In this document: positions 48,998-57,363 of the stretch, piece by piece
How positions within the stretch are numbered: position 1 is the first letter of the stretch
Layout: every line of letters starts with the position of its first letter
Origin: Bacteroidota bacterium
Lineage (GTDB): Bacteria; Bacteroidota; Bacteroidia; Sphingobacteriales; Sphingobacteriaceae
NCBI GenBank assembly: GCA_023450085.1
Contig: JAEXHI010000024.1
Location: 248,001-312,000, forward strand
Direction of reading: 5' to 3'
Length of the DNA: 64,000 bases
Made by a program: the position numbers and the translations under genes
Notes under the pieces: model-generated
Told to the model about the DNA's origin: nothing
Seen by the model: the letters and a program-made list of their open reading frames with translations, nothing else
The model's database searches: none

Positions 48998-50122
48998 TTA
49001 TCTGTTTGTTTTTGTCACCTGCTTTTCTTTGGTAGCTGGTTTCTCTTTACTTGTTGCTTGCTTCTGCTCTGTTTTCGCTGCTGTAGTCTTTTTCTCGCTG
49101 TCCTTCTCTACACTTTTCGAAGCTTTATTTTTGTCTGTAGTACTCTCTGCTTTCTTAGCATCTGTTTTCGCTGGGACTGGTGCGACTTTCTCCTTTTTCT
49201 CTTCTTTCTTCCTTTCCTCCGTACTTATCTGTGTTGCTTTATTAATCTCGTCTTGTATGGTTGCCTTCACCACATGATCAATCACTTGCCTTTGCCTAGT
49301 TACCGAATCTGGAATCAGTGGTTTCTCTAGCTTTTTAATACTTGTTGAATCCCTCTTCTCACAAACAATTTGGTTAACATATTTTAGGTTAATGGTGCGA
49401 TAGGCATTCCAACCTACCTTTGGCATGGCTTGTTTGTAAAAGGCTAACAAATTGGCCATCTTTACTTCTATATCTTTAGCACTGCCAAGTACAATCCTTT
49501 GATTTCCCACCCTAGGCACCATTTCTATATCATTTTTATCATTGATATACAGTTGCTCCACTTGTGCATCCCAAAGCGTATCTTGTTTGATGAACAATGC
49601 TGCTTTATACAAATCCTTTGCGTTAGCTGTCATCAGGGTATCTACCCTTCCATTAAATCCTTCCAAGATATTTCCTGTAGCCACCAATACGTTTGCCGTA
49701 AAGTTTGGCGACACCGGCATTTTCAATCCATCGCTATCCACATAATAATCTTGCCCGCCTGCATTTAAAATCCTTAATACCGGCTGACGTTGTCTCACCT
49801 CTACATAAACCGTTCCGTTCATATCTGCATACACCTTTACAAAACCTATGTAAGGATTTGCAGCAATGCTTTTTTCTATCTCATGAAGATTGATCCCTTC
49901 CAAGTTCCGACCAATTAAATCGCCTTGGTTTTGCTTTAAAATGGCATCAATTTCTTCTATCTCGATAAAGTTGTCCGCTCCGGGAATCAATATTTCAATT
50001 TTGGCGCATTTTACCGATTGCTTTTTCACCTCGATAAAACTCATCAATACCACCACACCTGCCAAGCAAACCAGCCAGGCAAACCCTTTAAATATTGCTT
50101 TCCAGTTTATCCTTTTAAGCAT
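48998..50122 (-). CDS. ftsQ: Cell division protein FtsQ with charged C-terminal extension
   Basis: A 374-residue single-pass protein. One transmembrane helix lies at residues 10-27 (FKGFAWLVCLAGVVVLMSFI), followed by a POTRA-like region (about 40-115) and the FtsQ beta domain to about residue 275. From about residue 295 to the end the chain is a Lys/Glu/Thr/Ala-rich tail (KKEEKKEKVAPVPAKTDAKK and similar), predicted to be disordered in the periplasm. The start overlaps the murC end by 8 bases. Confidence 0.9.
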   Translation of the reverse strand: MLKRINWKAIFKGFAWLVCLAGVVVLMSFIEVKKQSVKCAKIEILIPGADNFIEIEEIDAILKQNQGDLIGRNLEGINLHEIEKSIAANPYIGFVKVYADMNGTVYVEVRQRQPVLRILNAGGQDYYVDSDGLKMPVSPNFTANVLVATGNILEGFNGRVDTLMTANAKDLYKAALFIKQDTLWDAQVEQLYINDKNDIEMVPRVGNQRIVLGSAKDIEVKMANLLAFYKQAMPKVGWNAYRTINLKYVNQIVCEKRDSTSIKKLEKPLIPDSVTRQRQVIDHVVKATIQDEINKATQISTEERKKEEKKEKVAPVPAKTDAKKAESTTDKNKASKSVEKDSEKKTTAAKTEQKQATSKEKPATKEKQVTKTNR

Positions 50123-51467
50123 GGGTTAAATTATTTTTTAATGGTTCAATAATGGTATCTATATCTCCAGCACCAACGGTTAAAACCAGCTCTGGATTTT
50201 TATCTTTAATTAGCGCTACTACATTTTCTTTGGCGCAAACCTGTTTATGTTCATTGGTTATTTTATCCAATAGCATTTGAGAAGTCACGCCTTCAATTGG
50301 CAATTCTCTCGCTGGATATATCTCCAATAAAACGATATCATCAGCGGTCGACAATACTTTCGCAAACTCATCTGCAAAATCACGCGTACGTGTAAACAAA
50401 TGCGGTTGAAAAATTACCGTCAGCTTTTTACCGGGATGCAATTGTCTTACAGCATCAAAACAAGCCCTAAGCTCTTCGGGGTGATGTGCATAATCATCTA
50501 TATAAATATGCTCATTGGTTTTCACGATGGTTTCGAACCTACGCTTAACCCCTTTAAAGCTTGCCATTGCTTTTTTCACACTTTTAGGAGGAATGCCCAA
50601 ACTTAAAGCTACTCCAATAGCCGCCGTAGCATTCTCTACATTATGCTTCCCAGGCATGGCCAATTTCAAATCTTTAATGGTAGTGTAACCATCTTCAAAA
50701 TCGAAGACGAAACAACCTTCTTCTACCCTTATATTTTTAGCATTAATTGCTGAATTTCCTGTGGCGCTATATGTAATTCCCGCGATAGGCAAACCATCCT
50801 TAATGAACAAACGGCCATTTTCTTTTAACTGCCCCGCAAACAAATTGAAGGATTCGTGCAAATGGCTTTCATCTCCGTAGATATCTAAATGATCAGCATC
50901 CATTGAAGTGATTACCGCTACATCTGGATGCAGAGTCAAAAATGACCTATCGTACTCATCAGCCTCTACCACTACCACATTGTTTTTACCGTAAAGCACA
51001 TTGCTGTTATAGTTAGTGGTAATTCCACCCAAAAATGCCGTACAACCAAAACCCGTATCGGTCAGTAGGTGCGCCACCATTGATGAAGTGGTGGTTTTAC
51101 CATGAGTACCCGCAACACCAATGCAGTACATCCCTTCGCTGATGATTCCCAATACTTGGGAACGTTTTTTCAGGTCAAAGCCTTTAGCCTGGAAAAAGTT
51201 AAGGATATGCGAATCTTTAGGAATAGCTGGTGTATACACAATTAAGGTATCGTCATATTTCTCCCTAAAGGCAACCGGAATCATCTCCCCTTCATCTACA
51301 AAAGAAATCAAGATTCCTTCTTGCTCCAATTGGGCCGTCAAAGCAGTACGAGTTTTATCATAGCCACAAACTACGCAACCACGTTTTGCAAAATAGCGGG
51401 CAAGGGCACTCATGCCTATACCTCCTATGCCTACAAAATAAACCCTATTGATGTTTGACAATTCCAT
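50115..51467 (-). CDS. murC: UDP-N-acetylmuramate--L-alanine ligase
   Basis: A 450-residue ligase adding L-Ala to UDP-MurNAc. The N-terminal GIGGIGMSALA Rossmann motif, the ATP site GTHGKTTT (120-127), and the C-terminal DDYAHHPEE motif are present. It overlaps ftsQ by 8 bases and follows murG after 70 bases of AAGTTAAAAG-type trailer sequence. Confidence 0.96.
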   Translation of the reverse strand: MELSNINRVYFVGIGGIGMSALARYFAKRGCVVCGYDKTRTALTAQLEQEGILISFVDEGEMIPVAFREKYDDTLIVYTPAIPKDSHILNFFQAKGFDLKKRSQVLGIISEGMYCIGVAGTHGKTTTSSMVAHLLTDTGFGCTAFLGGITTNYNSNVLYGKNNVVVVEADEYDRSFLTLHPDVAVITSMDADHLDIYGDESHLHESFNLFAGQLKENGRLFIKDGLPIAGITYSATGNSAINAKNIRVEEGCFVFDFEDGYTTIKDLKLAMPGKHNVENATAAIGVALSLGIPPKSVKKAMASFKGVKRRFETIVKTNEHIYIDDYAHHPEELRACFDAVRQLHPGKKLTVIFQPHLFTRTRDFADEFAKVLSTADDIVLLEIYPARELPIEGVTSQMLLDKITNEHKQVCAKENVVALIKDKNPELVLTVGAGDIDTIIEPLKNNLTHA

Positions 51468-51537
51468 TTCCTTGGTTGGTTTGTTTTTGGTTGTTTAGTT
51501 TTTTAGACTGCTACCAAAACTTTTTACTTTTAACTTT

Positions 51538-52641
51538 CTACTTTATTAATTTTAACACTTCTTTCGCTATCACTTCATCGGCATTAGCAAAAGCCATTTT
51601 TCCTATATTTTCACTCAGCTGCGCTGATTTCTCTTTATCATTTAACAAGCTTAGCGCTTGGGTCACCAACGTATCTTCGGCAGAGGCATCCGTAATTAAG
51701 ATGGCCGCATTTTCTTTCACCAAAGCCAAAGCATTTTTAGTTTGGTGGTCTTCCGCTACATTTGGCGAAGGCACCAAAATCACAGGCTTTTTAATCAGGC
51801 AGAGTTCTGCAATAGTTCCCGCTCCAGCTCTTGAAATAATCACATCAGACGCTGCATAAGCCAAATCCATCTGATTTAAAAACTCCAGAATGCGAACATT
51901 AGGATGATAGTCTAATCCCAAACGCTCCACAATCCCTTTGTAATAAAATTTACCTGTTTGCCAAATCACTTGCACGTCTTGCGCAATGATTTCGGCCAAA
52001 TGCTTTTCAATACTTTTATTTAAAGTTCCAGCTCCCAAGCTGCCACCAGTTACCAAAATGGTTTTCTTTAGCGGATCGAGCTTCAACAATTCAGCACCTG
52101 CATGTCGGCGACCTTCAATCTCCACGATATTCTTTCTCACGGGATTTCCAGTCTTCAAAATCCTATCTGCTGGAAAAAACGCTTCCATTCCTTCAAAAGC
52201 CACGCAAATTTTTGATGCTTTTTTTCCCAGCAACTTATTGGTAACTCCTGCATAAGAATTCTGTTCCTGTATCAAATAAGGTATTTTCTTTAGAGACGCG
52301 GCGTAAAGCAAAGGCCCGGATGCATAACCACCAACACCTACTACGGCATCGGGTTTAAAATCGGCAATTAGTTTCATCGCTTTTCGCACACTACCTATAA
52401 CCTTAAATGGCAGCCCAAGGTTTTTTAAAATTGAACCTCGTTGAATACCGCTAATATTTAGTCCCACAATTTTATATCCAGCCGCAGGAACTTTTTCCAT
52501 TTCCATGCGCCCTTCTGCACCAACAAACAGGATTTCGCATTGTGGCGAAATTGCTTTTAGCGCATTAGCAATGGCAACGGCGGGAAAAATGTGCCCGCCT
52601 GTGCCACCACCAGATATGATAATTTTTGGGAAATTATTCAT
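51538..52641 (-). CDS. murG: MurG transferase (lipid II synthesis)
   Basis: A 367-residue glycosyltransferase that adds GlcNAc to lipid I at the inner face of the membrane. It has the N-terminal GGGTGGHIFPAVAIA loop, the LIQEQNSYAG motif, VTGGSLGAGTLN, and the C-terminal UDP-GlcNAc site SRAGAGTIAELCLIKKP. The length is normal. It follows the four-helix-bundle gene across a repeat-filled gap. Confidence 0.96.
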   Translation of the reverse strand: MNNFPKIIISGGGTGGHIFPAVAIANALKAISPQCEILFVGAEGRMEMEKVPAAGYKIVGLNISGIQRGSILKNLGLPFKVIGSVRKAMKLIADFKPDAVVGVGGYASGPLLYAASLKKIPYLIQEQNSYAGVTNKLLGKKASKICVAFEGMEAFFPADRILKTGNPVRKNIVEIEGRRHAGAELLKLDPLKKTILVTGGSLGAGTLNKSIEKHLAEIIAQDVQVIWQTGKFYYKGIVERLGLDYHPNVRILEFLNQMDLAYAASDVIISRAGAGTIAELCLIKKPVILVPSPNVAEDHQTKNALALVKENAAILITDASAEDTLVTQALSLLNDKEKSAQLSENIGKMAFANADEVIAKEVLKLIK

Positions 52642-52643
52642 GT

Positions 52644-52735
52644 TGTTAATTAATTATTGAGTGATTGAATTTTGAATGAGTGAATATTGACAATATATTC
52701 AGCCTACTCTATCATTCAAAAATTCAGTCATTCTA
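52644..52735. repeat. TGAATGA-family repeat between four-helix-bundle gene and murG
   Basis: TTTTGAATGAGTGAATATTG on one side and CTATCATTCAAAAATTCAGT then CATTCTATT on the other form a loose inverted repeat. Related sequence (CATCATTCAATCATTCAAAA, CCCAATCATTCTATCATTTT) lies at 53117-53155, on the other side of the gene. Confidence 0.55.
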
Positions 52736-53119
52736 TTATTTTTTATCGCTTACTGTTTTTCTTGCTTTTGCCATTATCGCTAGTATTTCATTTACCTCAC
52801 TCAACAGCTTATCTGCATTTTCATTATTTGTTATTTCTGCTTCTATCAAAATCTCTAACCAAAAAGCTGTTTCATCAGCTTCCTCTATCACTATGCTCAA
52901 CTTTGAAAAGAACTCCGCTTTAGATCTTGCTCTACACGCGGCCCTATAATTTGCACCTACGGATGAGGAAGATCTCATAAATTGCCTACCTATTATTTTC
53001 GCCTCTTCTGTTTTAGGTAATGATTGATAAAATTTGATGGCTTCTAACACAAACGATTTGGTCCTATTTTTTAGGTTAGCCACAAAATCGACCTTTGTAT
53101 TAACTCTATTCTCCATCAT
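52736..53119 (-). CDS. Four-helix-bundle protein (S23/IVS family)
   Basis: A 127-residue protein of the four-helix-bundle family (TIGR02436 type) also found in 23S rRNA intervening sequences. The conserved FMRSSSSVGANYRAACRARS motif, with the SKAEFFSKLSIVIEEADE helix and AFWLEILIEAEI, is intact. Two start Met codons are adjacent. The function of the family is uncertain; relatives are proteins such as Avd of diversity-generating retroelements. It sits inside the otherwise compact dcw cluster between ftsW and murG, flanked on both sides by TGAATGA-type repeats, which suggests insertion. Confidence 0.88.
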   Translation of the reverse strand: MMENRVNTKVDFVANLKNRTKSFVLEAIKFYQSLPKTEEAKIIGRQFMRSSSSVGANYRAACRARSKAEFFSKLSIVIEEADETAFWLEILIEAEITNNENADKLLSEVNEILAIMAKARKTVSDKK

Positions 53120-53155
53120 TCAATCATTCAAAACCCAATCATTCTATCATTTTAT
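53117..53155. repeat. TGAATGA-family repeat between ftsW and four-helix-bundle gene
   Basis: CATTCAATCATTCAAAACCC followed by AATCATTCTATCATTTTATT. It is a fragment of the same family as 52644-52735, on the other flank of the inserted gene. Confidence 0.5.
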
Positions 53156-54337
53156 TTAAGCCATTGCAGGAATCTCACCTACAATTACTTTATCTTCTTT
53201 TTTAACGCTACTACCATTTTCTTCCACATCCCTACTTACACTCAGGATAATGCCAAACGCAATACTGGTAAATATCATTGAGGTACCCCCCATACTTACC
53301 AAAGGTAAAGGCACCCCTGTTACGGGCCCCAAACCTACTGCTACAGCCATGTTTGCAAAAGCTTGAATGGTTAAACTAAAGCTCAAACCCGCGGCCAGCA
53401 ACGCCCCAAAAGCCTTGGGACTTCGGGTTACAATACGGACGCACCGATACAACAGCACCAAGTAAAGTACAATGATGGCTAAACCGCCTACCGTTCCATA
53501 TTCCTCAATAATAATGGCAAAAATGAAATCGGAATATGGATGCGGTAAGAAGTTTCGTTCAGTACTGTTGCCAGGTCCCTTGCCTAACACGCCGCCAGTA
53601 GCCAATGCAATTTTAGCATGGTCAGACTGGTATGTCTTATCAGAGTGTTGCAACTCTGGGTGTAAAAACGAGTTGATACGTGATTTGTATGTTTCTCTAC
53701 GTGGCCCTAAAAACACCACAAAAAGCAACAACACCAAACCACCTGCACAAACTGTCAATATTTGTTTAATACTAATACGGCCAATAATCAACAGCAAAAT
53801 ACTTACGCCAAATAGCATCAAAGCAGTGGATAAGTTAGCTAACGCAATGAGGATAAACACCACGCAAACGGAGCCCATGATTGGCAAAAAGGCACGTCGT
53901 ACATCTTTGATATTTTCCTGTTTACGGGTCAACATCCTAGCCAAAAAGGTAATTAAAGCTAATTTGGCTAAATCGGAAGTTTGGAACGTCAAATTAATCA
54001 CTGGAATTTTCACCCAACGTGACGCATCATTTAACGATTGTCCGAAAACCAAGGTATATAGCAATAAAGGCAAGGTAACAATCATCAAAATTTTGGAGAT
54101 ACCTGCGTAATACTTATAGTCAAGTAAGTGCGCAATGTAAATCATGGCAATACCTAGCAACACGAAAATCACGTGTTTGTACAGCAGGTATTTTTCTACC
54201 GTAACACCTTTTTTATAGGCAATAGCTCCGGTAGCGCTATACACCGCCATAATGGAAACCATGGACAACAGGATGATAATGATCCAGATCCAACGGTCGC
54301 CTTTGGTACGTTCTAAAAGTGCGTTGATGTTAAACAT
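53156..54337 (-). CDS. ftsW: Lipid II polymerase FtsW
   Basis: A 393-residue SEDS-family membrane protein, the septal glycan polymerase. About ten hydrophobic segments; the family motifs QTSDLAKLALITFLARML and GVPLPLVSMGGTSMIFTSIA are present. It works with the penicillin-binding protein at 58913. The downstream gap to murD (54338-54533) contains a CACCTAAGACACC repeat and a hairpin. Confidence 0.94.
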   Translation of the reverse strand: MFNINALLERTKGDRWIWIIIILLSMVSIMAVYSATGAIAYKKGVTVEKYLLYKHVIFVLLGIAMIYIAHLLDYKYYAGISKILMIVTLPLLLYTLVFGQSLNDASRWVKIPVINLTFQTSDLAKLALITFLARMLTRKQENIKDVRRAFLPIMGSVCVVFILIALANLSTALMLFGVSILLLIIGRISIKQILTVCAGGLVLLLFVVFLGPRRETYKSRINSFLHPELQHSDKTYQSDHAKIALATGGVLGKGPGNSTERNFLPHPYSDFIFAIIIEEYGTVGGLAIIVLYLVLLYRCVRIVTRSPKAFGALLAAGLSFSLTIQAFANMAVAVGLGPVTGVPLPLVSMGGTSMIFTSIAFGIILSVSRDVEENGSSVKKEDKVIVGEIPAMA

Positions 54338-54533
54338 TTTACTTCCTTAATTTGATTTCACTGATTTTATGATACCACTGATCTCTATTCTTTAATTTCA
54401 CTTTCGGTTGATTACACAGATTTTGTGATTTGACCGATCGTATATTATATTTTTCACCACCTAAGACACCTTAGGTCATTTAAGCTTTTATCCCGACAAA
54501 TAGGGATTTTGCTACTTTTAACTTTCTACTTTT
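54338..54533. repeat. CACCTAAGACACC repeat between ftsW and murD
   Basis: The gap holds GATTTCACTGATTTTATGAT and GATTACACAGATTTTGTGAT words, then CACCTAAGACACCTTAGGTC (54463-54482), then an ATCCCGACAAATAGGGAT hairpin and a TTTTAACTTTCTAC trailer. The CACCTAAG unit is almost identical to 55984-56005 on the other side of murD. Confidence 0.6.
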
Positions 54534-55925
54534 TTATAGTTCTTTTACCGCTGCTTTAAATTGATTGCCGCGATCTTCATAATTTTTAAACAAATCAAAA
54601 CTTGCACAAGCTGGCGACAACAATACTGTACTGCCCTTTTTCGCTAAATGATAAGCTACCTGTACTGCTTCTTCTGCAGAAAAAGTATTCACAATCACCT
54701 CCACATCATCTTCAAAAGCTTCGTGGATACGTTTGTTGTCTTTACCCAAGCAGATAATTGCTTTTACTTTGCTTTTCACCAAGTCTTTTAACATGGTATA
54801 ATCGTTTCCTTTATCAACACCACCCATGATCAACACTACATCGGTATTTACACTCTCAAGTGCATACCATGTTGAGTTTACGTTTGTTGCTTTTGAATCG
54901 TTGATATAAGTTACGTCTGATATTTTGGCCACAAACTCTAACCTGTGATCAATATTCTTGAAATCACCCATACTTTCGCGGATAGTTTCGTTACGCAACT
55001 CCAATACTTTTGCAACGATACCTGAAGCCATTGAGTTGTAAATGTTGTGCTTACCTTGTAAGGCTAGATCCGAAATTGACATGGTTAGTTTGTTGTTTAA
55101 TTGTGTGTTGATATAAATTGTATTCTCTTCTAAATAGGCTCCAAGCTCTACCTTTTCAATAATGGAAAAAGGATACTGCTTGGCTTGTATGTTTACGGCT
55201 TGCAAGGCCTTCTTAGTTTCTTCATCGTCGACGCAGTACACAAAAACATCTGCGGCAGTTTGATTTTGCACAATCCGCATTTTTGAGGCCGCGTAATTTT
55301 CGATTTTGTATTCGTACCTATCCAAATGGTCGGGCGTAATGTTTAACAATACGGCGATATCGGCTTTGAACTCGTACATATCATCCAACATAAAACTGGA
55401 TATTTCGAGCACGTACCAATCATAATTTTGATCTGCCACCTGTGCTGCGAAACTATGGCCAATGTTTCCTGCCAAGCCTACATTCAATCCTGCTTTTTTT
55501 AGGATATGATAAGTCAACATACTAGTGGTCGACTTGCCATTTGAACCTGTAATGCAGATGGTTTTTGCCGTCGTGTATCGCTTTGCAAACTCAATTTCCG
55601 ATATCACAGAAATACCTTTCTCCACCAATGCTTTCACAATAGGTGCTTTTTGGGGAATACCTGGGCTTTTCACCACTTCAGCGGCGTTTAAAATCAACGC
55701 TTCTGTATGTTGGTTTTCCTCAAAAGGAATGTTCATTCTCTGCAAATCAGCTTTATAAGCATCGGCAATACCACCAAAATCCGACACAAAAACATCGAAA
55801 CCTTGCTTTTGCGCTAGTTTTGCTGCACCTACACCACTTTCGCCTGCACCCAAAATAACTACACGGGCACCTGCCGCCATTGTTGACGCAGTATTGCTTT
55901 GTGATATGTTATTTATTGAGTCCAT
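54534..55925 (-). CDS. murD: UDP-N-acetylmuramoylalanine--D-glutamate ligase
   Basis: A 463-residue ligase. The ATP site is GSNGKSTTSML (127-137), and the third domain has NDSKATNVNSTWYAL with the KAT loop. An N-terminal extension of about 15 residues (MDSINNISQSNTAST) precedes the Rossmann part; the Met at codon 16 is an alternative start giving a more usual length. It follows mraY across a repeat-bearing gap. Confidence 0.95.
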   Translation of the reverse strand: MDSINNISQSNTASTMAAGARVVILGAGESGVGAAKLAQKQGFDVFVSDFGGIADAYKADLQRMNIPFEENQHTEALILNAAEVVKSPGIPQKAPIVKALVEKGISVISEIEFAKRYTTAKTICITGSNGKSTTSMLTYHILKKAGLNVGLAGNIGHSFAAQVADQNYDWYVLEISSFMLDDMYEFKADIAVLLNITPDHLDRYEYKIENYAASKMRIVQNQTAADVFVYCVDDEETKKALQAVNIQAKQYPFSIIEKVELGAYLEENTIYINTQLNNKLTMSISDLALQGKHNIYNSMASGIVAKVLELRNETIRESMGDFKNIDHRLEFVAKISDVTYINDSKATNVNSTWYALESVNTDVVLIMGGVDKGNDYTMLKDLVKSKVKAIICLGKDNKRIHEAFEDDVEVIVNTFSAEEAVQVAYHLAKKGSTVLLSPACASFDLFKNYEDRGNQFKAAVKEL

Positions 55926-56100
55926 TTTTATTTTATTAGTGATTTCACAGGTTTTGTGATTACACCGGTTTATTTTTTTTAAACACCTAAGACACCTTAG
56001 GTCACCTTAGCTTTCATTTTTAATCTTCGACAAGCTCAGACTGACAACTATGCTTTTTTCACTCCTTACTTTCTACTTCAAACTTTTTACTCTAAACCTT
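55926..56100. repeat. CACCTAAGACACC repeat between murD and mraY
   Basis: GATTTCACAGGTTTTGTGAT, then AACACCTAAGACACCTTAGG followed by TCACCTTAGC (55982-56011), then a TTCGACAAGCTCAGACTGAC fragment (56026-56047) and a low-complexity trailer. It is the sister of 54338-54533. Confidence 0.6.
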
Positions 56101-57363
56101 CTATCTTAGTTTCAGTGTTACAAAGGCGATCACCGCCAATAAAATTCCAATGATCCAAAAGCGGGTCACAATTTTAGCTTCATGATAACCTTTCTTTTGG
56201 TAGTGGTGGTGCAATGGCGACATCAAGAAAATTCGCTTTCCTTCACCAAACCGCTTCTTCGTATACTTGAAATAGGTAACCTGTAAGCTTACCGACAACA
56301 CCTCTACTAGAAACACTCCACATATGATTGGAATTAGCAATTCTTTTCTAATCATGATGGCGAAAACAGCGATAATTCCACCAATGGTTAAACTACCGGT
56401 ATCACCCATGAAAATTTGTGCTGGGTAGGAATTGTACCATAGAAAACCAATACATGCTCCCACAAATGCACTGGCAAAAATGATCAACTCGCCACTGTTA
56501 GGGATATACATGATATTCAGGTAATCGGCTATGACGGTGTTACCAGAAACATAAGCGAATATTCCTAAACTGATACCGATAATAGCCGAAGTACCCGTTG
56601 CCAAACCATCAATACCATCTGTTAAATTAGCGCCGTTTGACACCGCAGTAACAATGATGATCACGAAAGCCAAAAACACAATGAACGCATATTTCTCATA
56701 TCCCTCTCCCAAGAACTTCACCACTTTTGCGTAATCAAATTCATTGTTTTTATAAAAAGGAATATTGGTTTTCGTCGATTTTATATCTTGTGTATAGTAA
56801 TAAGTTTCACCTTTTTTGCGCAACACCATTGGCGCAGCACTTTGAACCTTTGCAGTATCTATTTTTGCCGTTTCATCAACAGTTTGGCGAACTACAATAT
56901 TTGGATGAAAGTACATCGTAACACCTACAATAATAGCCAACCCTACTTGACCAACCACTTTAAAACGACCTGCTAAACCTTCTTTATTTTTCTTGAAAAC
57001 TTTGATATAGTCATCCAAGAAACCGATAGCCCCCATCCATAAGGTGGTTATGATCATCAAAATCACATAGATATTGGTGATGTTCGCAAAAAGGATGGTT
57101 GGAATTAAAATCCCCATTAAAATCATGATACCACCCATAGTAGGGGTACCTTGCTTTTGCATCTGTCCTTCTAAACCCAAGTTACGAACAGTCTCGCCTA
57201 CTTGTTTCAAACGCAAATAGTCAATAATTCTTCGGCCATAAACCGTAGTGATAATCAGTGAAAGAATGATAGACAACGAAGACCTGAAGGTAAGATACTG
57301 GAACAACCTCAACCCTGGGAAATCGTAGTGTTTATGTAGATATTCGAATAATAAATATAACAT
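56101..57363 (-). CDS. mraY: Phospho-N-acetylmuramoyl-pentapeptide-transferase
   Basis: A 420-residue integral membrane enzyme that makes lipid I from undecaprenyl phosphate. It has ten helices, the motif GTPTMGGIMILMGILIPTIL, the catalytic Asp residues in GFLDDYIKV and NLTDGIDGLA, and the HHHYQKKGYHEAKIVTRFW end. A hydrophilic insertion of about 60 residues (165-225, KIDTAKVQSAAPMVLRKKGE region) is larger than in E. coli (360 residues). The ATG overlaps the murE stop (TAATG), implying coupled translation. Confidence 0.95.
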   Translation of the reverse strand: MLYLLFEYLHKHYDFPGLRLFQYLTFRSSLSIILSLIITTVYGRRIIDYLRLKQVGETVRNLGLEGQMQKQGTPTMGGIMILMGILIPTILFANITNIYVILMIITTLWMGAIGFLDDYIKVFKKNKEGLAGRFKVVGQVGLAIIVGVTMYFHPNIVVRQTVDETAKIDTAKVQSAAPMVLRKKGETYYYTQDIKSTKTNIPFYKNNEFDYAKVVKFLGEGYEKYAFIVFLAFVIIIVTAVSNGANLTDGIDGLATGTSAIIGISLGIFAYVSGNTVIADYLNIMYIPNSGELIIFASAFVGACIGFLWYNSYPAQIFMGDTGSLTIGGIIAVFAIMIRKELLIPIICGVFLVEVLSVSLQVTYFKYTKKRFGEGKRIFLMSPLHHHYQKKGYHEAKIVTRFWIIGILLAVIAFVTLKLR

